Positions 16,983 through 26,028 of a DNA stretch of 64,000 nt are shown one piece after another. The position numbers were made by a program, and so were the translations under genes. Numbering within the stretch: position 1 is the stretch's first letter; each line of letters begins with the position of its first letter. The notes below the pieces were generated by a model, which saw nothing but the letters and a program-made list of their open reading frames with translations, had not been told where the DNA came from and made no database searches. Origin of the DNA: Paenibacillus terrae (GTDB lineage: Bacteria > Bacillota > Bacilli > Paenibacillales > Paenibacillaceae); NCBI RefSeq assembly GCF_000943545.1, contig NZ_JTHP01000018.1, positions 1 through 64,000 on the forward strand, given 5' to 3'.

Positions 16983-18002
16983 ATGATAAAACTCAGCATT
17001 CTTGACCAATCTCCGGTATCGGAAGGCATGACGCATGCGCAAGCATTACAAAAGACCGCTGAGCTTGCTATAGAGGCGGAGCGCTTGGGGTATCATCGCT
17101 TTTGGGTATCAGAGCATCATTCTGCCGCAAATCTTGCAGGGTCCAGCCCGGAGGTACTAATTTCACATCTGGCCGCCCGTACCTCAACAATTCGAGTGGG
17201 GTCGGGTGGTGTGATGCTGCCTCATTACAGCGCTTATAAAGTAGCGGAAAACTTCCGCGTGCTGGAGGGATTGTATCCGGGACGCATTGATTTGGGTTTG
17301 GGACGAGCGCCCGGAGGGATGCCGATTGCTACCAGAGCCCTGCAAGAAGGCAAAATGCGGGGTGGCATTGATCTGTACCCTGAGAAGTTGGATGACCTGC
17401 TAGCTTATTTGCATGACAGCACAGGCAACGAGCATCGCTTCGGTTCGCTACAGGCGATGCCGCTTGTAGAAACTGTACCGGAAATGTGGCTGCTTGGCTC
17501 CAGCGGTGATAGCGCAGGTCTGGCCGCCGAACGCGGCGTGGGTTTTGCATTTGCGCAGTTCATCAACGGCGAAGGCGGCACAGGAGCGATGAAGGAGTAT
17601 CAGGAGCATTTTAAGCCTTCGCAGCATAGTGACCGTCCACGTTCGCTTGTCGCTGTATTTGCTATCTGTGCGGATACCGAAGAGGAAGCCAACCGATTGG
17701 CTTCCAGTATGGACCTGTCTCTGGTGTTACTGGAGCAGGGAATGCGCTCCGCTGGCACACCTTCCGTAGAAAAGGCACTGGCGTATCCGTATACGCCGTT
17801 TGACCGGATGCGGATTCGTGAGAATCGCAAACGTATGGTGGTCGGTTCGCCCGAACAGGTGAAACGTCAGATTGAGCAATTAAGTAAGGACTATAATGCA
17901 CAGGAGATCATGGTTGCGAGCATTATTCACGACTTTGATGCCAAAATGAAATCTATACGTCTCATGGCTGAAGCATTTGGACTGTCTTCTGTACGGGTTT
18001 GA
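16983..18002 (+). CDS. luciferase-like (LLM class) flavin monooxygenase
   Basis: A 339-residue single-component luciferase-like monooxygenase of the MsnO8-like/YceB-type group, a TIM-barrel enzyme using reduced FMN. Family signatures are LSILDQSPVSEG at the N-terminus, RFWVSEHHS, VGSGGVMLPHYSAYKVAENFRVLE, GRIDLGLGRAPGG and late GSPEQVKRQIEQL. The substrate is not predictable. The 3' boundary is where the mobile-element region starts: an IS630 remnant follows within 100 bases. Confidence 0.92.
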   Translation: MIKLSILDQSPVSEGMTHAQALQKTAELAIEAERLGYHRFWVSEHHSAANLAGSSPEVLISHLAARTSTIRVGSGGVMLPHYSAYKVAENFRVLEGLYPGRIDLGLGRAPGGMPIATRALQEGKMRGGIDLYPEKLDDLLAYLHDSTGNEHRFGSLQAMPLVETVPEMWLLGSSGDSAGLAAERGVGFAFAQFINGEGGTGAMKEYQEHFKPSQHSDRPRSLVAVFAICADTEEEANRLASSMDLSLVLLEQGMRSAGTPSVEKALAYPYTPFDRMRIRENRKRMVVGSPEQVKRQIEQLSKDYNAQEIMVASIIHDFDAKMKSIRLMAEAFGLSSVRV

Positions 18003-18089
18003 TGCAGGTTTTCTAGAAACTGAGAAGTTCCTTAAAGTAACGATATTCTGTCTCGATATTCCAGCGCATGTGATAATACCTTTGAATCG

Positions 18090-18546
18090 TAACGAGATCC
18101 AGAGACAGATCCGTGCACAGGAGACAACCAGAGGTATACCATTTACCCATGTCCTGTGATTTGTATGGATGAGAAACCGTTCCAAACTACTGGATGACGC
18201 ACGAAAACCGATCCCGATGAAGCCCGCCGAGCCAATGCACGAAGACTCGGAATACGTACACCATGGAACCTGTGGTATCTTTATCTTCACCGAACCACTT
18301 GCAGGCTGGCGGCACGTCAGTGTTCGTCCTCGTCGCACAAAAATGGTGTGGGTGGAGCAAGTTCGGAAATTGTTAGACGTTCATTACCTGAGTACACCCA
18401 AAATCCGTTTGGTGATAGGCAAATTGAATACCGACTCAATAGCCTCGTTATATGAAGCTTTTGAATCCGAAACGGCTTTGCGTCTAGACAAACGGCTGGA
18501 AATAATCCATTACACCCCCAAACATGGCAGTATCCCACTTCAATGA
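18090..18546 (+). pseudogene. IS630-family transposase remnant
   Basis: The C-terminal half of an IS630-type DDE transposase with at least one frameshift. CPVICMDEKPFQ carries the first catalytic Asp in one frame; the next segment is in another: ARKPIPMKPAEPMHEDSEY, HHGTCGIFIFTEPLAGWRH, and the region of the second and third acidic residues (IRLVIGKLNTDSIASLYEAF), ending HYTPKHGS at about 18531. The usual WLNMAEIE that follows is missing, because the sequence passes abruptly into a different gene. No intact ends are visible. Confidence 0.8.
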
Positions 18547-18903
18547 ACCCGCAGGTTATGAGCATTGGTTGCGCAAAAATCCAGTGGAGCGACGTGTTGG
18601 CCGGATCGCTCATCTGAAGCGGGGAATGATGGCGCGCTACATCTATTATCATTACCAGCTGCAGGAGGAACATGCTTTTTTGGGAATAAGTATGAGAATA
18701 TCGCGATGCACGAGAATTTGCTGTTCGGCTATCAGGAATTTCACGCTGTCATTGAGGTGACTGTGATTCCGGGTCGTCTCGGCACAAAAGGTCCCCCTGT
18801 CCCTTGGGAGAATTCACGAATGGACTTGCACTTCCAGCCATGGGACGACGGGTATCTGTACTTTAAGCCGATCGAGCCTATTTACGCCTATTCCATCTCT
18901 TAA
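18547..18903 (+). pseudogene. 5'-truncated, frameshifted unknown gene
   Basis: Reads NEPAGYEHWLRKNPVERRVG, then RIAHLKRGMMARYIYYHYQL in one frame and continues after a shift near 18670 with ENIAMHENLLFGYQEFHAV to an aromatic C-terminus. The order of segments looks like a small conserved Paenibacillus protein of unknown function; its 5' end is replaced by the IS630 remnant. Its terminator hairpin, directly downstream, is the landing site of the group II intron. Confidence 0.6.
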
Positions 18904-18933
18904 CTTCATACATATGTCTGTAATCAATCGGAA

Positions 18934-18956
18934 GAGGTCCTGCAGGACCTCCTTTT
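18934..18956 (+). terminator. terminator hairpin used as intron target
   Basis: Perfect 7-bp stem GAGGTCC/GGACCTC with a TGCA loop and CTTTT tail. The group II intron's 5' end begins at the next base. Group IIC introns are known to insert just 3' of such hairpins. Confidence 0.85.
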
Positions 18957-19602
18957 GTGCGCTTGGCAGCGCATCGTGCTAACGGGTGAAGGTCCCCCGG
19001 TACACCGCGAGATGGCGGAAGTACATAGCTGACTCATAGTGCTCTGTCCGTGAGGAAGGGTGCTGAGGATGAGAAGGCAAAACCCGGAACAGGCGGCAAA
19101 ACCAAGTTGGCCGGCAGAGTAGGACAACCTTGCAAAAGAAAGGAACGTCCCATACCATCCGTAACTCTTGTAGGTTAAGAGGACTGGATTCGGGGGAAAG
19201 TGCGATGACGTGACCCAAGGAGATCTTATCCTCTCCGCGAAGCGGTAACTTTCGTTGATCGTGAGGTCAAGAACGAAACGACGGAGGGTAAGAAGTCAGA
19301 CGTAGGTAGGGATAGTAGTGAAGAAGCTTGCCGGAAAGGCCGCAAAGGCAAGTGAATTGGCGCAGAGTCGCCGATGCAGGCGCCGACTTGAAAAGGCAGT
19401 GACCTGGTGCGAAGCCCGAAACCGTGAAAGAGAAGTGCTGAAAAAAACTGCCATGTACCAGGCAGAAGCCGGGGAGCCACGAAGCGCGTAGAACCGGGGT
19501 CGAACATAATGGTAGACCGTCTGGGGTGAAGGACCAACCATGCACTCGGAATACTGCCCACAGGGCTAATCCGCTGGGTGTTAGAAGGGAAGTAGATAAA
19601 GC

Positions 19603-19977
19603 ATGGAGGAAAAGACGAAAACCGTCAGGCATTTCCGTGAAGGAGAAGGTGGCAAGAAGCGCAGATGGTATAGCCTCATCGACAAGATTTGGGCAGTACC
19701 AAACTTGGAGGAAGCCTTTCGAGAGGTGAAACGCAATAAGGGAGCTGCAGGCGTAGACAAAGTGACCCTAAAGGCATACGAGTCTGAGTTGGAGAGCCAT
19801 GTACAAGCCCTTCAGCACGCGCTGCGAAGCAAGACGTACCGGCCAAAGCCGGTAAAGAGAGTCTACATCCCGAAGGCGGACGGCACGTTAAGACCTCTAG
19901 GCATTCCTACCGTAGAAGACCGTGTCGTGCAAGCGGCAGTCAAACGTATCCTGGAACCCCAAATGCGGCTTAATTAA
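19603..19977 (+). pseudogene. truncated group II intron reverse transcriptase/maturase
   Basis: The first about 120 residues of an LtrA-type protein. The RT-0/RT-1 region is clear: WAVPNLEEAFREVKRNKGAA, GVDKVTLKAYESELESH, then the fingers motif YRPKPVKRVYIPKADGTLRP and LGIPTVEDRVVQAAVKRILEP. The frame ends about 10 residues later in IS sequence, so the YADD polymerase motif, X domain and any DNA-binding domain are missing. Family membership is secure; activity is not expected. Confidence 0.9.
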
Positions 19978-20890
19978 GAGTTCGGTGCTTTCATCGACAA
20001 CGTCGATGTTTCAAGGTAATTAAAATAGCCTGTATCGGCCACAATTGTGGTTTTTTGATCATGAAAAACTTGCGTTGTTTTCTGCACCATGTTGGACAGC
20101 TGCCCTTGATCGTTGACCGTATCGCAGTCCACGATTAGTTTATACTTGCTGTCCACCGCAGTTTGAACATTGAAACAAACTTCATGCTTCCCGTTATTTT
20201 TCATTGATTTAGCATCCGAATCGGTAACGCAAAGCTGATTTTCACCCGTATCCTTAAGTTCTTTTTAATTACCTGCAACGCATGCATTCGCTTTTGATAA
20301 TCCTCTAACTTCTCTGTGATTTCCTGCTTTTTTTGGCGATTGTTCTCCGTTAAAAAATCACGCAAGTATTCATCGATTTTTTGATCGATGTACTCTAGCT
20401 TCTTACTGATAACATTAGCATTAAAGTGTTGTTTTTTAGAGCAGTCCGCCTTTAATTTTGTACCGTCTATCGCGACAAGTTGACCATCGATCAATCCGAA
20501 ACCTTTTAACATTAAGGTGAACTCTTTAAACAGCTTTTTTATAGCTATTTGGTTATTCTTCATGAAAGCAGATAATGTGCCATGGTCCGGCTGGAGCTTG
20601 CCAATTAGCCACATCAGTTCAATGTTTCTTTTCGTTTCGGTTTCCATCTTGCGAGAGGAACGGATGCCGTTCATATAGAAATAAAGATAGAGCTTGAGAA
20701 GATCCTCCCGGCGATAGGGTTTTTGCCCGGCTTTGGTACTCTGATACATCTGAAACCCCAATTCTTCCAGGGCCAAACTATCGACGTAGGCATCAATGAC
20801 TCGGACAGAATTTTCTTCTTCTACAAAGTCGTCCAACGTATTTGGCAGTAAATAAATTTGATATCTATCTTCACCTTCGATATAAGGCAT
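19974..20890 (-). pseudogene. IS1182-family transposase, frameshifted and C-terminally truncated
   Basis: The N-terminal domain is typical of IS1182 transposases: QIYLLPNTLDDFVEEENSVR, DAYVDSLALEELGF, then RREDLLKLYLYFYMNGIRSS and the first catalytic region GQLVAIDGTKLKADCSKKQ. The frame breaks near 20210 (from IRVKISFALP into NGKHEVCFNVQTAVDSKY). The second part carries the second catalytic Asp region (LIVDCDTVND, TTIVADTGYF) and then stops. The final third with the catalytic Glu is absent, so it is inactive. Confidence 0.85.
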
Positions 20891-20965
20891 ACACGCTCAT
20901 CTCCTTATATAGAAATTCGACAAAGGACATCCATTTTCATGCCAAAAAACGAGATTTTAATAATT
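19974..20965 (-). mobile_element. IS1182-family element, truncated at its transposase 3' end
   Basis: An insertion sequence fragment lying antisense inside the group II intron. The right side (20891-20965) holds the transposase's 5' untranslated region; the left side stops in mid-gene, so the IS end is missing there. That makes the left junction a deletion or recombination scar rather than a clean insertion. I could not define terminal inverted repeats. Confidence 0.75.
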
Positions 20966-21057
20966 GTTAGCCAGTCTGACGTACGGTTTGATGAGAAGGG
21001 GCTGGCAGTCCCAGCCCTTTACTCTACCCTTGTCCTGAAGATGTGGGCTATTTGACG

Positions 21058-21345
21058 CTTACGATGTAAGTAGTAACCATAAAGCAAAGCAAGAAGCGGC
21101 ACGCATTCACGACGTGAGAACCAAACGATCAACATCGAAAGTCTGCAAGTGAATATGCTTAAAAACAAGCAGTTGACTAAATCCATTGCAGATTAATCAT
21201 GGAGAGAATTTGTGCGGTCAGCTTTCTTATAAAGCGGAGTGGTATGACCTGAGAACTTCAAATCAATAGGTTTGATAATCAAAGAATCCCCCGATTGTAG
21301 CCTTACTAAGTGGCAGGAGTGTTCAACATGAATACTTAATAGTTA
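21058..21345 (+). pseudogene. IS200/IS605-type TnpB remnant
   Basis: Scattered TnpB segments in changing frames: NHKAKQEAARIHDVRTKRS, then ESLQVNMLKNKQLTKSIAD followed by a stop, then the conserved FVRQLSYKAEWY region in a shifted frame, and a rest of the zinc-finger part (LTKWQEC). TnpB is the RNA-guided nuclease of IS605 elements. No intact nuclease, TnpA, or recognisable omega-RNA end is left here. Confidence 0.65.
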
Positions 21346-21363
21346 GAGACCTAATTAGCGAAT

Positions 21364-22194
21364 TTACAGATAGCACGTTGTTCTGTTCGGTATCTTCGGA
21401 ATCTGTCTGCTTAATTGAATGAGTTCTTCGCCTTTAATGGGATGAATCCAATAATAATTCGGATTCTTATTGGATTCATTCATATCCATGTAAGTGATAT
21501 TTTCACCCCATCGTACGGCTTCGTTAAATTTACTTCCGCCAGGATATTCGCCTATTTTGCCTCCACAAGCCATTGCAAGCGTGACAAAAAAAACCTCCTC
21601 TAAGGCGTAAGCCTCTGAGTTCCTAATAAGAGGTTCGACGACTGAATGTTCGACATGAGTGAGCATACGCTTGACTATTGCACGAGTGTAAACTTGACCA
21701 GGGTTAAAATAACTCTTATAAATATTAGTTTTGAAAATAGGCTTCCATAAATTCCATTCAATTACCATACTTTCGATTGGAACTGAATTTGGATGATCAA
21801 TAGAATTTTCGAGTCTCCATCCTATGCAATCATTTTCTTTCATAATCTCGTCAAGAAATGTTTCGAAACCATGCTTGATAAAAAGCATATCATGATCAAC
21901 ATTCATTATATAGTCGTAATCTAGTTGCATAGTTTCGATCCAATTCATAATTTCCCAAAAATACGGCGCGATATTTCCGTATTTCAATGGATGACTCTGA
22001 GGATAAATTAATACATTCATATTTTTAGCAAAATTAACATTCGTACCTCCATTGTACAAAACAATGCCGGCATTTGGATTAAAATAACGAATGTTATCTA
22101 TCTGAGCAGTTAATACATCTTCGTCTTGATGCGCTAGCAGTGCAAAAATTAATCGTTTGTTTTTTAGCTCTTGTGGCGATGTATCGAACTTCAC
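21364..22194 (-). CDS. glycosyltransferase-like protein
   Basis: A 276-residue protein with a GT-A-like N-terminal half: KRLIFALLAHQDEDVLTAQI at the start and the acidic motif YIMNVDHDMLFI at about residue 95, where a DxD-type metal/nucleotide-sugar site is expected. Polysaccharide or natural-product glycosylation is inferred. The GTG start lies in the overlap TGTGA with the upstream gene, after GAGGTG, so translation is coupled. Low GC and position in the IS-rich island suggest transfer. Confidence 0.65.
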   Translation of the reverse strand: MKFDTSPQELKNKRLIFALLAHQDEDVLTAQIDNIRYFNPNAGIVLYNGGTNVNFAKNMNVLIYPQSHPLKYGNIAPYFWEIMNWIETMQLDYDYIMNVDHDMLFIKHGFETFLDEIMKENDCIGWRLENSIDHPNSVPIESMVIEWNLWKPIFKTNIYKSYFNPGQVYTRAIVKRMLTHVEHSVVEPLIRNSEAYALEEVFFVTLAMACGGKIGEYPGGSKFNEAVRWGENITYMDMNESNKNPNYYWIHPIKGEELIQLSRQIPKIPNRTTCYL

Positions 22195-22547
22195 ATTAAC
22201 ACCTCTCTCATATATGTTGGCACATCAATAATATACTTCCATTTTAACTTCTTTTTGTCAATAACTAAATGTACGTACAAGTAATTGGGTTGATCGTGTT
22301 GCGTTACGTAAAGACTTGCGTAATGTGATAACGAATGAATTATGAAATACCTAAAGTGTTTCGAAAAATTTAGAGACAAATATTCGTAAAACTCTTCTTG
22401 ATCTTCAAAGCAACAAAGGATATCAAGATCACTACCACTTACGTTCAGGTTAAGGGGTAGTGTACCTACTAGGACAGGGGTAAAACGAGAGAGCGTTTCC
22501 ATAATGCATAATTCTTTTAAAGAATCGTAGGCCCTTTGTTGAATCAA
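22191..22547 (-). CDS. DUF4269-like nucleotidyltransferase-fold protein, ends eroded
   Basis: The core VLVGTLPLNLNVSGSDLDIL is the DUF4269 signature, a small nucleotidyltransferase-like fold with a GS...DLD site. The family's N-terminal part (WFDTHYLSAGSLIQQRAYD) is present in frame upstream of the TTG at 22547, but has no ATG and soon meets a stop, and the C-terminus is shorter than usual. The 5' end was therefore probably lost, or the protein starts at the weak TTG. It overlaps the glycosyltransferase by four bases. Confidence 0.55.
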   Translation of the reverse strand: MIQQRAYDSLKELCIMETLSRFTPVLVGTLPLNLNVSGSDLDILCCFEDQEEFYEYLSLNFSKHFRYFIIHSLSHYASLYVTQHDQPNYLYVHLVIDKKKLKWKYIIDVPTYMREVLM

Positions 22548-22649
22548 TGATCCAGCGGATAAGTAATGGGTATCAAACCAGTTTGATTTACTCTGTACTT
22601 TGTGAAAATGCGTTAGTCATATGTTAAGTAAGTAATATAAACATAATTG

Positions 22650-22686
22650 ACTAGTATTGACAAGTCAATAGTCTAGTAACTATAAT
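22650..22686 (+). promoter_or_regulatory. strong promoter with palindromic operator
   Basis: Perfect -35 TTGACA (22657-22662) and -10 TATAAT (22681-22686) with an 18-base spacer. A palindrome covers the -35 box: ACTAG-TATTGAC-AA-GTCAATA-GT-CTAGT (22650-22677). A repressor bound there would block polymerase. It drives the broken AIR-synthase-like gene at 22755. Confidence 0.65.
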
Positions 22687-22754
22687 TCACTCTCAAGATA
22701 CCCATGAGGCATAAAAACCTTGGGTACACATTCTATAAGGAGTGATTAATTAAA

Positions 22755-23204
22755 ATGCAATTGAAACAATTAGAGGAAAAATCGTTTATCCGAAATGTCT
22801 TGGGGAAGTATGCCTCTACAGCCAAAATTGAGAAATTTGATGGCTGTATTATTTTAAACCTTTCTGAATTTACTGGGGATCCGAGTGCACCATACCTTGT
22901 CTAACTCGATTGATCATCCCTCATACATTAAAAGAAAGCTAACTCTGGAAGAAAATCTTAAGTTTTATGGAAGATGGGCAGCAGCATGTACATGCGGTGA
23001 TGTTTTAGCTATGGGAGCTACACCTAAAGGGTTCTCTCTTGACTTATCGGCCCCACTCGAAACAGAGGTAAGTGATATTGAAGCCATAATGGAAGGTGTG
23101 CAGCAAACGTTAACCAGTTTGCTCTTGAGCCTGGTTATGATACGCCAATTACACATGGGTGGACAGTAAAAGCTGAACTTTGGCCAGAAGTTCAAGCTAT
23201 TTAA
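22755..23204 (+). pseudogene. AIR synthase / SelD-like gene, broken
   Basis: Starts well (AAGGAG site, ATG at 22755) with SFIRNVLGKYASTAKIEKFD and GDPSAPYLV, then stops at about 22904. A one-base shift restores SIDHPSYIKRKLTLEENLKF and GRWAAACTCGDVLAMGATPK plus GFSLDLSAPLETEV, which is the ATP-grasp-like core of the PurM/SelD/ThiL superfamily. A second break near 23105 jumps to unrelated-looking residues ending at 23204, so most of the C-terminal domain is lost. Proteins of this superfamily bind ATP and activate small substrates. The function of this copy is gone. Confidence 0.65.
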
Positions 23205-23449
23205 GATCTGTCTGCATGTGATAAGCAACCTGTCTAGGAATAAAGACAGATTATCCGATGGGGTAAGTCGCCTTTATATCGACGAATTCACCTGAAAATA
23301 TGCTTAAAGTCATAAATTTTAACAGTATTAATCAAGGAAATATGTTGCATTTTCAAAATTTGTAAATATAATATAAGAAAAGGTTACGGTAATAGGTTAA
23401 TTAATTAATATTGTTATTAACAATAAACTTGATAAGGAGATGGGATTTC

Positions 23450-24273
23450 ATGAGTTCAGTTCTTAGTAGTTTATGTAACGAAGATAAGCTTCTTATGGCT
23501 CTTCGCTATACTGCGTGGTTAATGACACGTTTGATAGGTTAATAGGGCGATTTGACATGGAGCCTCTGCGGGCATGACTGCTCGCGAAAGCCGCGAAGCA
23601 TAGGGACTTCGCGATGCTAACCAGCTTATCATGCCCGCCCCTCCATATAAAATCGCAGTCTATTTTACCCATGCCGAATAGCGAGGAGGCCTTCTTATTG
23701 AGATAGCACATAATATTGACTCTCCCGAAGGAATAAACATACAAAATTACGTCGATATAGACTGGGAATCATTTTTTGATAGAGCACAAATCAGAAGATG
23801 TTTCTAGTACCATATAACTATCTTAGAGAGCTATTACCGGTTGGTGTTAGGAAAAATTTGATAACAAAGTAAGTAAGCTAATAGAGGAAGGACAGTTGTA
23901 CTTAAACGAACTGGATAGGCTAGCTAGATGTGCTGAAGATCAAAAAATACCTGTAGTATTAATGAAAGGAGTTGCTCTTTCAAAATTGTTGTATGATGAT
24001 ATTTATTGAGGGGTATTGGTGATATTGATTTACTTTTAAATAAGCGCTTTATAGGGGAAATGAAAGAAATAATGCTGAATTTGGGATATACAAGAAGTGT
24101 TTCAAATGATGAATTTATTCCATCCACAGATAATGACGATATGGGAATTTTCCATGAGTTGGCCTTTATCCTTGAGAACCAGCTCACTTATGCCTCGCTT
24201 ATCGTCTGATGTTAGGTATATTACCAAAACCACTTCACAAGTGGCGTGCGTGTCATCATTATGAGCTAATTAG
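23450..24273 (+). pseudogene. nucleotidyltransferase family (PF14907-type) gene, broken and interrupted
   Basis: A good ribosome site (AAGGAGATGGG) and ATG open SSLCNEDKLLMALRYTAW, which is cut by the palindromic element at 23534-23673. After it the sequence resumes with DIDWESFFDRAQIRR, then in other frames AEDQKIPVVLMKGVALSKLL and GIGDIDLLLNKRFIGEMKE, the LKG...GDIDLL pair that marks this family, and ends HKWRACHHYELIR at 24273. At least three frame changes are needed. Such proteins are found in lasso-peptide and other RiPP clusters; the link here is inference. Confidence 0.65.
23534..23673. repeat. 140-bp imperfect palindrome inserted in a gene
   Basis: Nested inverted repeats: GCGATTT...AAATCGC at 23547-23656, GCGGGCATGA/TCATGCCCGC inside it, and CGCGAA/TTCGCG at the centre; flanking arms extend the symmetry to 23534-23673. 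It splits the nucleotidyltransferase remnant. GC is higher than its surroundings. It has the look of a MITE or dispersed palindromic repeat. Confidence 0.7.
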
Positions 24274-24280
24274 ATAGTCA
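24262..24280 (+). repeat. 19-bp direct repeat, left copy
   Basis: TGAGCTAATTAGATAGTCA; recurs with one mismatch at 27924-27942. The pair brackets the glycosyltransferase and ABC exporter genes. This copy covers the last codons of the broken nucleotidyltransferase. Confidence 0.6.
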
Positions 24281-24293
24281 TAAAATAATTAGA

Positions 24294-24309
24294 AGGTAGG
24301 TAGGTAGGT
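24294..24309 (+). repeat. GGTA tetranucleotide repeat at a ribosome binding site
   Basis: Four GGTA units directly precede the ATG of the glycosyltransferase at 24310 and follow AGAAGG. A change in unit number would alter Shine-Dalgarno spacing. Confidence 0.7.
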
Positions 24310-25203
24310 ATGAAGAAACAAATTCTTAGACTATGTTCCGTTTTTTCACCAGATTTAGAGTTATTCCCATTTTTTATAGACCACTACAAAAAAATAGGAG
24401 TTGATTCTTTTCATATAATTTTACATCTACCTGAGAATATGCTTCATCTAATCGATGAAAAACTGTTAGTATTTCGAGAGCAAGGCATAACTCCCGAAAA
24501 AATATATACAGGAAATTGGAGCGGTGGAATAACAACATCGTTGATAAATGAAACAATAAATAAATATAGTGATGATTGGTTTATTGTTGCTGATTCAGAT
24601 GAATTTCAAATTTATCCAAATGATATCAAAAAAATAATTAATTCTAAAAATGACAACGTTGATTATATTTCAGGCTGTTTATTAGATAGATTTACACAAG
24701 ATGGAGATTTACCATTAATAAATTATGATAAATCAATTTGGGAACAATTTCCTATGTGTGGGTTTTTTGCTTTTCCTATTGCCGATTCATGGCCATATAA
24801 AATAACCGCATGTAAAGGACACATAACGTTGAGTGAAGGCAGCCATGCAGTTATTGCTGAAGATCATCTAATAACAAATGAAATTATCTGCCAAGTTCAT
24901 CATTTCAAATGGACAGGCTCGTATATTAATAGAACCCAAAAAAAACTTAAACAAGAATCTAATGGAGAATGGGAGGATGATTTTTACCCTTTTTATGGTG
25001 ACGAGCTAAGGCGGGCTTTAGACTACTTAAATAAAAATAACAATAAATTTAATATTAATTCTGAATTATTTAGAGTTGAATATTCTCCTGCACCTAAATA
25101 TGAATGTTATTCGAAATGGAATGAGATAGCACGTTTGTTAGAAAGCTGGGATAAGCAAGATAGAGAAAAATTTAGAGATACTTTACTACAAATCAGCATG
25201 TAG
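24310..25203 (+). CDS. glycosyltransferase family 2-like protein
   Basis: A 297-residue GT-A-type protein resembling the Glyco_tranf_2_4 group. It opens LRLCSVFSPDLELFPFFIDHYKKIG, a typical nucleotide-sugar-domain start shown here in part, and carries DDWFIVADSDEF, the DxD motif that coordinates the metal-bound donor. A His-rich FKWTGSY stretch follows. Sugar and acceptor are unknown. It is strongly AT-rich. The ribosome site is embedded in a GGTA repeat. It precedes the ABC exporter by 21 bases and may be cotranscribed with it. Confidence 0.8.
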   Translation: MKKQILRLCSVFSPDLELFPFFIDHYKKIGVDSFHIILHLPENMLHLIDEKLLVFREQGITPEKIYTGNWSGGITTSLINETINKYSDDWFIVADSDEFQIYPNDIKKIINSKNDNVDYISGCLLDRFTQDGDLPLINYDKSIWEQFPMCGFFAFPIADSWPYKITACKGHITLSEGSHAVIAEDHLITNEIICQVHHFKWTGSYINRTQKKLKQESNGEWEDDFYPFYGDELRRALDYLNKNNNKFNINSELFRVEYSPAPKYECYSKWNEIARLLESWDKQDREKFRDTLLQISM

Positions 25204-25224
25204 AAAAAAAGAGGTGCGTCCTGC

Positions 25225-26025
25225 GTGAGAAATGCATTTAATTTATACTGCATCACAATTGCTAAAGGTGTTCGTCAGTTTACAACCTATCGCACCAATA
25301 TTTTTGCGGGGGTAACTTCAGCATTGTTTATGTTGGGGGTGCGTTATGCATTGTGGATGGCTTTATATGAGACAGGAAATGGCGGAGATTCTACATTAAT
25401 TGAAACTATAACCTATTTTGTGGTAATGGATATTCTTATGGTGTGGACAACATCGACATTTAGCGAATCTATTGGAAAAGATATCCATTCCGGGGATATT
25501 TCTCACGCTCTTACAAGGCCATGTTCGTATCATTTTCAACTTTTGATGGGCTTGCATTCAAAGGCAGTTGTAAGTACGATTACAAGTTCCCTTCCTATTT
25601 TTATTGCAGCTACCGTGTTAATCGGAATTTTACCCCCCGTATCCGCAGTAACTTTTGGAATTTTTATTTTAGCCGCAATAATGGGGGGAATCATATATAT
25701 TTTAATTGACCTGATAATCAGCTATTCAGTCTTTTGGCTTATGGGTTTTTGGTATATTCGCTTGTACAAAGGGGCATTGTTTATGTTGTTTGGTGGCACA
25801 GTCTTGCCACTATGGTTTTACCCCGATTGGTTAAGAGCCGTGAGCGATGTTTTACCTTTCCAATTCTCCTTATTTATTCCTATGGAAATTTACTTGGGGC
25901 GTATACGTGGTGATGGTATAGTTACGCTTCTAGTAATGCAAGTATTTTGGATTGCATTACTGTTTGCCTTAGAGCGATTTGTTTGGAGTAGGGTTCAATA
26001 TAAAATTGTAGTCCAGGGGGGATAA
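25225..26025 (+). CDS. ABC-2 type exporter permease 1
   Basis: A 266-residue membrane protein with about six hydrophobic segments, of the ABC-2 permease group PF06182 type (opening NAFNLYCITIAKGVRQFTTY, then SGDISHALTRPCSYHF, a conserved cytoplasmic loop in this group). GTG start after AAAGAGGTG. Together with the next two genes it makes a complete half-exporter set: two permeases and one ATPase. Substrates of this group are drugs, peptides or polysaccharides; which one is unknown. Confidence 0.82.
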   Translation: MRNAFNLYCITIAKGVRQFTTYRTNIFAGVTSALFMLGVRYALWMALYETGNGGDSTLIETITYFVVMDILMVWTTSTFSESIGKDIHSGDISHALTRPCSYHFQLLMGLHSKAVVSTITSSLPIFIAATVLIGILPPVSAVTFGIFILAAIMGGIIYILIDLIISYSVFWLMGFWYIRLYKGALFMLFGGTVLPLWFYPDWLRAVSDVLPFQFSLFIPMEIYLGRIRGDGIVTLLVMQVFWIALLFALERFVWSRVQYKIVVQGG

Positions 26026-26028
26026 ATT

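Larger units (their letters stand above)
18957..21027 (+). mobile_element. group IIC (bacterial class C) intron, interrupted and partly deleted
   Basis: The ribozyme starts GTGCGCTTGG at 18957, a canonical group II 5' end, directly after a terminator hairpin. About 640 bases of structured 5' domains precede the reverse-transcriptase frame at 19603. The right part survives at about 20970-21027: the 3' strand of domain V (GACGTACGGTTTG) and a domain-VI-like hairpin (GGGGCTGG/CCAGCCC) ending ACTCTAC. Between them the rest of the RT and the 5' strand of domain V are replaced by an IS1182-type fragment. The intron therefore cannot splice or move by itself. Confidence 0.85.

Noticed and set aside
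19226..19561. Minus-strand frames of about 110 codons upstream of the intron RT
   Set aside because: They lie in the structured 5' domains of the group II intron and have no protein-like features.
23493..23744. 83-codon minus-strand frame
   Set aside because: It is mostly the palindromic element read through; no ribosome site, and it crosses a broken gene.
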